This document shows positions 11,400-21,900 of a stretch of 64,000 nt of DNA, piece after piece. A model generated the notes under the pieces. That model did no database searches, was not told the DNA's origin, and worked only from the letters and a program-made list of their open reading frames with translations. This stretch comes from Sphaerolaimus hirsutus (taxonomy: Eukaryota > Nematoda > Chromadorea > Monhysterida > Sphaerolaimidae). Location: assembly GCA_964036195.1 (NCBI GenBank), contig OZ038456.1:5704001-5768000 (forward strand). Reading direction: 5' to 3'. Position numbers and translations under genes: made by a program. Position 1 is the first letter of the stretch, and each line of letters opens with the position of its first letter.

Positions 11400-12629
11400 T
11401 GAATGTACAACAGAATGGAATGCAGGAATGTGTAAATATTTGTATGAGATGGCAAAAAATAAGAAACTTAGTTTATACTCCAGTTACTTTACACCCTGCA
11501 TGCGTGGTTCCCGCTGGAAGCATGCCAACGATTTTTTATGCATGCGGTTTTCACAAAAAGTGATCGCTGTTATCAGGCTATTCGTTAACTCATTCACAAC
11601 AATCATTTTCCTCTTCTATACACAAAAATCACATGCTTTTATCATCATTGGCACAGTTCCAACGTGAGACATAAATAAGAGTGATGGCAGAGTATCATGT
11701 CCGTCGAGTATACACCCTTATAATATCTACCTACCATTCTATTGCTTCGTGTGCAAAACCTGTGTGTAAAAATGTGCAAAACCTGCCTTTCCATTGGAAT
11801 GATAAATGTTGGCACAATAAAATATAAAAACACGTTCACAGCTTGTGACGGCAATGTGCCAACAAACTCACACAAGACGCACGCGACTGAGCGCGTTTTT
11901 GCTCGATTTGTCGGTTTGGGTCTCGTTAACGAGACCCAAACCGACAAAAATAAAAAATGGCAAAATGGACCAAATGAAGTAGGAAAAAAACCCAGGTGTG
12001 TATTTATACACCATATTTCCTCGAAATACCCCTCCCCGTCTTGAAACACCCCCTCAAAATGGCCACTATAAATTTGTTAGCCCCCGCTTAAAATACCCCC
12101 CCCAATCGATCGATTCATTTTGAAGAAAACTAGTTACGTTCAAAATTTTGAATTCAAAAAACGTTCCCGCTTTGTATTTATTAAGATGCTGTCCATCCAG
12201 ACGACGCTTGGATGGCATCATACCAAAAAACTCAACTACACTTTGACGGGGGTTTGAATTGTGCGGGCACAATTGAATAGTTTCACTCCGTATATGCGTA
12301 AGCACGAGTCACCAAAACAGAGTTCTACGGGTTGGATACTGCGGGCATGATATGACACCATGCAACTCATTGTATAGTATCATGTACGCCAAATATAACG
12401 TATTTATGTTTACTCAAAAAGTTGTACTCGAGTACTGAGTAAATATGTTTATGTATACTTTGAAAAATGTACTTGCATTTTCGCATACTTTTTGAAAGTA
12501 CTCGAGTACAGAAAACGTATTTCAGATAGACTTTGTTATAGGCTTTTACAAGGCATAGATGGGCAAAAATTAAGAAAAACGCAAAAAATAGGAGAAATTT
12601 TTTTTCAACAACAGCTGAAAGTAGATAAA
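11400..12629. other. Stretch without recognisable gene
   Basis: Mostly unique AT-rich sequence. Recognisable pieces are a GTCCGTCGAGTATACACC end at 11699, an inverted pair TTTGTCGGTTTGGGTCTCGTT/AACGAGACC at 11908-11948, CCGTATT-group words (TTCCTCGAAATACCCC) at 12017-12110 and GTACTCGAGTACTGAGTAAA words at 12400-12540. No exon could be supported. Confidence 0.4.
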
Positions 12630-13119
12630 TACCGTATTGGCTTGTTTTGAACCCCGGGCACTGTATTTTTTCACAACGTCCTTACAGTGGCACTCAATTC
12701 AAGCATGGCACTCAATTCGAGCATGGTACTGTATTATTTCATAAAACATTTACAAGATACTGCGCAATTCCATAACAGATACATACTGCTCAATATTGGG
12801 CGGATCACACGCTCACGTTTCATACTTCACTAATCCAGCGCAAAACCTCAACATATGGTCCCGCCCTTTGTGGGGTTTGCTTTTGCCGCCACCGACGTGA
12901 ACCACTCACAACGACAAAAACTTTTAACAACAGAAGCGCATGCAGTCATGTTTTATGCAGACATGATGCGCTACCGCGTCACGTTTCTTTCTATTTTGGG
13001 GGGGGTGGGCACTCAATTCAAGCATGGTACTCTATTGTTTCATAACGCCGTTACCCTGGCACTGTATTCGAGCATGGCACTCAATTCAAGCATGGCACTC
13101 AAAACAAGCCAATACGGTA
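12630..13119. mobile_element. CCGTATT-group element, CAAGCATGGCACT word
   Basis: Ends are an exact 19-bp inverted repeat: TACCGTATTGGCTTGTTTT and its complement at 13101-13119. Inside both ends the words GGCACTCAATTCAAGCATGG and GTACTGTATTATTTCATAA recur several times. This shares only the outer CCGTATT with its relatives, while the repeated word is entirely different. Confidence 0.8.
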
Positions 13120-13445
13120 ACCAGAGTTGTATAAATACTGGTATTTTTGGAAAACATAGACGTAAACGTAAATACGTTTTCAAATTTTGGAGTATAAATA
13201 CTAAAACGTAAGGTATTTTTTAAATACCTGGGAATAAAACGTAAATGTAAAAATTTTTATCAAGTGCTACCACTATCAGTTAATATAAAAACAACGTTTT
13301 TACAACATTATCTATTTACGTTCCTATTATCTTCATTGACAATGATATTACCTGTATTTTAAACATAATGATGGGATCGGGATATTGAGTTCGATCGGAA
13401 CCTGTTGACATTTGGCGTCGTTGTCAACTAGTGGGTGTAGTTAAG

Positions 13446-14747
13446 TGTGCTGACCGTGGCAAAATGGATGGATAAAGAAATACAGAGAATTGATAATTAG
13501 GCTCATATTTACGCATTTACTCATTTGCACTAATTTACATTTTATGCACTATATTACTTTACCACGCAAATTGTATTTCCTGCACTATATTATTTCCCAT
13601 GGAGAATATTCAATTAGGAAAGTGTTCTATAAATTGTTGATAGGTTTATTTGGAAAGTTTAGGTTAAAAGGTCAAATAAGTTATTATTAGGTGTATTAAT
13701 ATGAAATTAGGCTCATTCAACTCGCCGTAATTTTCTGATCATTATTATATATACATTTACATGGTTTACTTGCAATTTGGGAAAGTCAAAAGTTGTAAAT
13801 ATTTATATGCCACGTATTTATTTAGGCCAGCGTCCTAATAGAGAAATAATGCCCTGTGCGCAACTAGCATTTACTGTACGTATTTACGAAGCCCTTCGCG
13901 TAGGCATAATTGTTATAACCCTGCTCATAAGTTTTATTATCTTTACTTTGATATTAATTATAATACTCTGTTCAAGCTGAATATTATAAACCCTGCTCAA
14001 TTATTATACCCATTTACTTGAATAAGTCCCAATTTACCCATTATTCGACATACGTTTCCAAGAAGTGATTATTATTATTGTGCTGAATATACCTTATTCT
14101 ATTTACGTCATTAGGAACATTTGCACCACTAATTACAATTTCCTAACCCTATTATATTAGTTCCAATGTGCGTCAATGTTTTCTGACAAATTGAACCAAA
14201 TTAGTAAATCGGCCGAGTTTGCCGACTTCGCGCCTCTCAAGATTAATAGTTTTCTATTAGCCCAATTTGTACTTGGTATTTCTTTACCATAAGTATTTGA
14301 ATGTATGCACGCATAGAATAAGCCAACTGTTTCGGTCAAATGTATCTTAGTGTTATATTTGTGGTTTATTTGTGCATTTGTATTAGGAAATTACTGTAGC
14401 TGTTTTTCTATACATGATTTCCGTGTCTTAGCTACTTTGAAAGTTTTTACTTGAGTCTGCGGACCCCAAGCTACTGAACGAAAATAAGCTAGCGATAGAA
14501 ACTTCGATTAGGAAGCTCGCTAGGCTTTGCGCTTTTGTAACACGCTGTATCTGATCAAAAATAAAGTACCTGAAACAATTTGAACCCCTTTTCAACACGC
14601 ATCTACGAAATAAACTCAACTTGGCTGTCGACAAGTGGACGTTCGGCTACAACGGGAAATCAACCACTCTAAAGGCCGTTTCTCACTACGGTCTTGAAGC
14701 AGCCGGATTCGGTGGTAGAAGACGCTGACTTCGGTGGCTTCATCACA
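13446..14747 (+). repeat. 5' LTR
   Basis: 1302 bp, TG...CA bounded, repeated almost identically at 24703-26004. AT-rich. An AATAAA lies near 14560, but I cannot place the promoter or poly(A) site. The short open frames in it are duplicated with the LTR and have no recognisable product. Confidence 0.95.
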
Positions 14748-14764
14748 TGGCGCAGCGAGCAGGG
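14748..14764 (+). other. Primer binding site
   Basis: TGGCGCAGCGAGCAGGG starts directly at the 5' LTR end, as expected for a tRNA primer binding site (TGG matches the complement of the tRNA CCA end). I did not assign the tRNA. Confidence 0.75.
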
Positions 14765-15957
14765 TGATTGCATGACATTGTGCTATCACCAAGCCGGAAC
14801 GGACATTGTGCGGCAGTTGGCAGAACTTCAAAAGTCCTGCTGAACATCAATTTGGCCTTGGCTGAGCATTGGCTGTTGATTTGCAGACAGCATTGTGCCA
14901 AAGTCACGGTACTCCTGTCTACATCCTGGGAGCGGTTCTACGCTCACGCGCGGAGGACACTGGAGTTCTGACAGACCTGTCAGGATTTCAGGCAGCTTTC
15001 ACCAGTGTTCTGGCAAGGTGCTAGACGCTGGGCGGCACCGGCATTTGACAAGGAGTCATTGTCGGACGGTGGTCAAACTTTCGCTGGACGCTCCTGGACA
15101 TCTGGACGCCAGTGACCGCTCGCACGTCCTTCCTATGCCAAGGGAGGGTGACCTGACGGAGACAGGATCGCCACAGAGCCACGCTAGTCAAAGGGCTGTT
15201 TTTGGGCATTCGCGGAGGTCCCTCGCTCCACTGGGTAAGAGTGGACTCATACCTCGGAAGTGCAAAAGTAGGGGTATCAGTGTACAAAGGGCTGTAGCTG
15301 ACAGAGAGTGGATTTGAAAACCAAGTATTAGGATACTTGGTAGCGTGTAGGGGCTTTGCGGAGCTCCCATCAAATATACACGCTGTGCCTGCTCGGTACC
15401 ATCAGATCAGACAGCACAAAAGTGCCAGAATTCTGCATTGCACAGGCGCAATTGCAGAGCAGTGTACAGAAACACTGCCCAGAATCAGAAAGTGCACCAG
15501 AGTGCACAGAGGCGTGTCACAGGCGACACGGCAAGCGCAGCACTGCGCACAGCGGCACAGGAGCCGCTCAGGAAAGCAAGTGGCCGGCGTGGTCACAAGG
15601 CACACAGGCGTGCCAGAAAGAGCGCCAGAGCGCTCAGAAAGAGTGTGTACGGACCCTCTTTGGGCGCACACTGCTGGGCAAATAAATTGTTATTGTCCAG
15701 GTGGATTTGACCGGTGTGTTGAAGTCAACGCGTGTGAACAATCACGTCAGGGGCTTTAGGAACACACCTGGTGCCAGTGCAGTAAAGGTCAACGCGTGAA
15801 GACACGTCAGGGGCCTGTAGGACTGCATTGGTATTGTGCGTGGCACAACAAATCCGTGGTGCACAGAGCACTACACAGAAAGACGCAGAAAAGCGTCCCA
15901 AGCGTCACAGGCGACGCACTATAAAGAGAAACAGTGAAGGAAAATTCATCAGCAAAA
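14765..15957 (+). other. Retrotransposon leader (5' untranslated region)
   Basis: About 1.2 kb between primer site and gag start. It has higher GC than the surroundings, short overlapping frames in all phases and many CAGAGTGCACAG-like words. It probably carries packaging and splice signals, but none can be located with certainty. Confidence 0.5.
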
Positions 15958-18900
15958 ATGGTTTCGCCAACGGGTCACATCAGAAAGACCCTGGGGCCGG
16001 CAAAGCACAGGGTGGAAAGTAGATTGGCAAGAGAATTTGCCAAATATGACCTGGAACTATTTGCGGAAGCATCAAAGGATGATAAGAGAACAGAGATGAG
16101 AAGAGTGATTGCATCTGTCAAACAGGAGGGTGCAAAATTGGAAAGTGCAATGACTGCAGTGAGAACTCAATTTGACGCATGGAGGGATGTCGTCAAGGAC
16201 ATTGACGAACCCGACCAGATGGAACAAGAACAGAAGATATACCAAGACTCGTATGAGGAATATGCAAATATGTCAGACTTGGTGACACAGAAAATTGCAG
16301 CCATGAATGTGTACATTGAAGAGTTGCAAGACATGATCCAGCAACTGAGCGGAAGTACTATGTATGAAGTCAACACAGCATTCATACAGCAGATGGCTGC
16401 ACAGATGGCTTTGACAGCTCAGGGAGCTGCTCCGGGGGCCAGTTCAACCAATGCAACCACAGCAAAGAGCGTCAAATTACAGAAACTGGAAGTGGAACAG
16501 TTTACTGGGGAAATTGTCAAATTTCGATCATGGTGGCAAATGTTCGAATCCCACATCCACAATCGGACAGATTTGGAGGACATTTCCAAGTTCTCATACT
16601 TGAGGAGCTTGCTGAAAGGTTCAGCATTTGGCATGATCAGTGGATTGAGTGTGACTGCAGAAAATTATGCACCTGCAATTGCAATGCTCAAGAAGAGATA
16701 TGACCAGCCAGTTGTGGTCAGAAACACGCTGATGAGTAATATCATGAAGCTGCGACAGGCCAGGAATACCTGTCAGGATATGAGAATTTTGTTTGATGCA
16801 ATTGAAAGGCTGCTCCAGCAGTTGGAGTCACTGGGTGAATCAGTGGAGCATCCAATGCTGTTGAGCCAGCTGCAACAGAAAGTACCACCCGAGGTTCTCA
16901 GAGAAATCCAGAAGGAACAGGGAACTGAGGAAGCCTTGACGGTGGAGATATTCAGAAAGCTGTTTGGCAAGCAGCTAGCGCTCAGTGAGGCTGTACAGCA
17001 CGCACAGCAAACTGAGGCACCAGTTCAGCAATCGCGCCAGGGATTCGGGAATAATCCACGCGCACAGCAATTCAATAATCGATTCCAAGGCAATGGGAAT
17101 CGATTCAGAGGGCCAGAGAATCCTAGGACCAGCACAGGGAGCATGTCTGTGATCCAGAATGGTCAGAGTGCACCACAGGCTGGATTCATGAATCCTGGGA
17201 GGCCGTGTGTGTTCTGCAATGACACACAGCAATTACACTTTAATGATAAGTGTCCAAAGTTCAAAACTGCCAGAGAAAGGAGAGTGGTTTTGTCAAAGGC
17301 AGAGCGATGCCTGAGATGCCTGCAGAAAGGACATTACATGAATCAATGTCAATTTACGAGAAATTGTTTCTATTGCAAATCCAATAGGCACCACACTGCG
17401 GTGTGCCCAGAGAAATTTGGTGATAATGGCAATGCAAATGCTGGACGGCAAATTCCAGCATTCAAAGCAAATGGTCAACAGAGTGGCCAGCAATCAACAA
17501 ACAATGGCAGAAAGTCTGTGCCGACGGCCAGTCGACTAGCACAGAGCCAACAGAGAAAGGCCACAGTGAATTGTGTCACTGTGGAAGAAGCTGGACCAGA
17601 AATGGTAGAGACAGAAACCATATCCAGCACAGTGGTTACAGAACCAAATACAAAGCAACAAAATACGTCAGTGAACCTGTTAGTAAACAGGAATATGTCA
17701 ATGTTAATGACAGCCAGAACCGTGATTGAGGCTTCAGAAATGGATACAGAGATGGAGCCTGAACAGCCACCACTACAGATTCAAGCGTTCCTGGACACAG
17801 GATCCCAGGGAACGTACATGTCAGAAAAAGTGGCCAAGAAACTCAATTTGAAGAGTACAGGTGAACACCACATCCAGGTGTACACATTTGGAAATGAAAA
17901 GCCACACTATAAAGTAGTACAGCAAGTGGAATTCAGAATGCGGCTCAGAAATGGCCAGAAAGTTGATATGGTGGCTGATGTGGTCCCGACATTGACCACA
18001 GAACAAGTCAAAGTGCCTGTGTCAGAACAGGACGAAAAGTACCTGCAGAAGTACTTCCCGGATGAGAGTTATTTTGCAGACAGAATTCCCAAAGAAAAGG
18101 AGACAGAATGCAAGTTCAAGCCAGACATTATAGTAGGCTTGAATTATTTCTGGGACTTCATGTCCAGAAACACCAGCACCACCAGACTTCCGTCAGGATT
18201 GTATGTCATTCCATCAGAATTGGGATTACTGATGGGAGGTGGGCAGCTGACAAGCAACAGAAATCAATGGACCACGGATGGCGCATATCCGGTGGTGGTC
18301 AACACAATTGTGCATCAAATTCAGAGAGAAAAGTGGTACGAGGAAGCACCGTTGTCAATTGCTCCTGTACCAAATGTCAAAGATATGGACAGACTGGATA
18401 CCATTGGCATAATGGACCAGCCAGACCTCGTCGAGGACGATGAGGCCATCAAGCAATTCAATGAGAGTGTACAGAGAAACCCAGATGGACGGTACTCTGT
18501 AAAGTTCATGTACAAACCAAATTTGCATGAACTTCCAGACAACAAAGCAATGGCGTTCAAGAGGTTCAGATACCTCACCAACAGGCTCAAGAGAGACCCA
18601 GAATTACTGGAGAAAATTCAAGCAATCATGAAAGCACAAGAGGAGCAAGGAGTGATTGAAAAGGTTCAAGAGGATATTATGGATGGCAGAAAGTTCCATA
18701 TATTGCCTCATCAACCAGTGATAACGCCAGAGAAAACTACCACAAAGGTCAGAGAGGTATATGATGCCTCAGCAAAACCGCCAGGCATGCCAAGCTTGAA
18801 TGAGTGCATGTACCGCGGTCCAGTGATACTACCACAGTTGGTAGGGATGCTGATGCGATTCCAGTTGCATGGAATCGCCCTGGTTGCAGACATAGAGAAA

Positions 18901-21900
18901 GCGTTTCTGCAGATTAGTCTGCAGGACAGTGACAGAGATGTGACAAGATTTCTGTGGTACAAGGATCCCACAAAACCATCCATGGAGGACAACATTCAGA
19001 TTTACAGATTTGCCAGAGTACCATTTGGTATAATCTGCAGCCCAGCGCTGCTGGCGCTGACAGTCAGATACCACCTGAATCAAGCTGGCACAGAAAATGC
19101 AAAATTGATCGATGAAAATCTGTATGTGGATAATTTGATCCTCAGTGTGGAAACAGAGCAAAAAGCAATCGAATTGTACCAGGAATCCAAAGTGCTGTTC
19201 ACAGAGGCACAGATGAATCTGAGAGAATGGAACAGCAACAATAAGAGCTTTACTTGGCAATTGGCAGAGTCAGATGTGGCCAAGGAAATTGTCACAACAG
19301 TCCTAGGAATGAAATGGGACATAGAAAGCGACCAGATGTGGCTAAAAACGCCAAAGACAGTTCAGCAATCACAATTATCAGAAACTGACCAGAAAATCAA
19401 ACTTCCCACGAAAAGGACAGTTGCAAAGGTGACTGCGGGATGTTTTGATCCAATGGGACTTGTCAGTCCTGTCCTACTGCCAGCAAAGAGATTTTTGCAA
19501 ACGTTATGGCATTCAGGACCAAGTGCCAAAGAGTGGGATACTCCCCTGTCTGAGGAACAGACAGCAATTTGGCAGCAATTGGAGACAGAATTGCTCAAAG
19601 TTGGACAGATCAAGTTCAACAGAAATCTGAATTATCAGAGTGGTGCAGATGCACAACTGCACATCTTCGTCGATGCCTCAGCAATGGCATACAGCGCAGC
19701 GGCATACATATGCCAGAAAACAGAAAATGACAGCGGCACGTCAAGCCTGCTGTACTCCAGATTGAGACTCGCTCCAAAGAAACCAGAAGTGACAATTCCA
19801 CGGCTGGAATTGTTAGCAATGTTGATCGGCAGCAGAATGTCAAAGTTTATTCACAAAGAGCTCAAGGACGTCAAATTCAGTCAAACAGTTGTATGGTCAG
19901 ATTCAACCTGTTGTCTTAAGTGGCTAACAACAGCGAAGCCACTGGCATGTTTTGTCAAGAACAGATTGGATGAAATTAGGAAAATTCAGAGCGAGACAGA
20001 GAACATGCACATCAGACACATCGCAGGACTGGAGAACCCAGCTGACATGGCCACAAGAGGCATGAATATGTCAGAGTTGGAAGGCAGTAACCTGTGGTGG
20101 AAGGGGCCAGAATGGCTAATGACTGGAGAGTGGCCAGAGCCGAAAGTGGAGCCAGTTACGCCAGAAGTAATGGCAGAAATCAAGAAAGAAGAGCTCAAGT
20201 TCCCAAAAGCCAGTCCAATTTACCTGGGCGCCACACAGCAAGTGGCCAGTGACCCAGATGCCAGCAATATGCAAGTTGATGAAAGCAAGCAAAGCAACCC
20301 ATTGGGAATTGAGATTCAGAGATTCTCATCACTGACAAAATTACTGGATGCAACAGTATACATGATGAGATTTGTGCGACAGATGCACAAAAAGCGCAGC
20401 AGAAATGGCAGTCAGAATGGATTGTCAGAAATCATGAAAAGTATCTGTGGTACAATAAAACCACAGGGAATTATCAGTATTGAAGAGAGAGAGATTGCGT
20501 TGAAATATTGGATCAAAGTGACGCAACAAAATCATTACAAAAGAGTGGCAGAGATTCTGGCAAAAGGCCACAACAGAGGCAGCCAGAATAGCAAGAAAAC
20601 AGCTGCAGACCAGCAGTTGATCAAATGGCTCAATGTGCAAATGCATCAGGATGGAATCCTGAAGTGCCACGGCCTAATGGAACATACTGACCCACAGGAG
20701 GTCACAGTGCCACTCATACTGTTGCCAGCAACGGCTACAGTGACTCAGCTGATCGTCAGAAACCAACATGAGAAGTTGATGCACGCAGGAGTGCAACACA
20801 CATTGGCAGCGATCAGACAAAAATACTGGATTACACAGGGCAGACGGGTGATCTACAATGTGACCAGAACCTGCCCAACCTGTAAGAAATTGGGAGCGAA
20901 GCCGTACCAGCTTCCACCAATGCCAGATTTACCAGAAACCAGAGTTCAGAGAGCCAGACCGTTCCAGTACACGGGCTTGGATTATTTGGGACCAGTTTGG
21001 TACAAAGTGGACAAAGATCACAAGAAAATGTGGATCTGTTTGTTCACATGTATGGTGACACGTGCAGTTCACCTGGAAAGTGTGCTGGACATGACAGCAC
21101 AGGAATTCCTGAATGCAGTCAGGAGATTCATCGCCAGGCGTGGAAAGCCTGAGGCAGTGATTTCAGACAATGCGACGCAATTCAAATTGACAGAGAAAGT
21201 GCTCAGCACAAGCAATGACAAGGCCATCAATACTGGAAAGGAATGGTCAGAAATGGTCAAAAGTGGAGCAGTACAGACTTACTGCTCACAGCAACAAATC
21301 CAGTGGAACATGTCTACTCCTATGGCACCGTGGCAGGGAGGAGTCTATGAGAGAATGGTGGGCATCACCAAGAAACATTTCAAGGCAGCTGTGGGGCACA
21401 GAATGTTAACCCTGCAAGAATTGTTGACACTTCTGCCAGAAGTCGAGGCAGTAATCAACAGCAGGCCAATCTCTTACATCTATGGTGATGTAAAGAGCCT
21501 CAGAGTATTGACGCCAAAAGACTTCCTGACAGGGGAAGGTCAGATTGGAGCACCACAGTTTGACACAGACAAAGATGGAGAATTTGTGCCCAGAATGGAT
21601 AACGCAGCGAAACTGCAGAAATATTGGGAGACAACCCAGCAAACTTTGGATAAGTTCTGGGACTTGTGGCATCAAGAGTATATCCCAAGCTTGAGGGAAA
21701 GAACTCAGGTGACGCACAAACATGGCAGATTGACAGCGACTCAAGAACCCAAAGTGAATGAAGTTGTGCTGATTTATGAAGAGAACATGCCCAGAGGTGC
21801 ATGGAGGATGGGTCGCATTGAGCAGTTAGAGCCCAGCAAAGATGGACAGATTCGCTCAGCAAAAGTCAGAACTGCCAACAGAAATGTGGTCAGCAGACCA

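Noticed and set aside
13490..14634. Small open frames in the LTRs as genes
   Set aside because: They are short and have no domains; their near-identical duplication at 24747-25891 simply reflects LTR identity.
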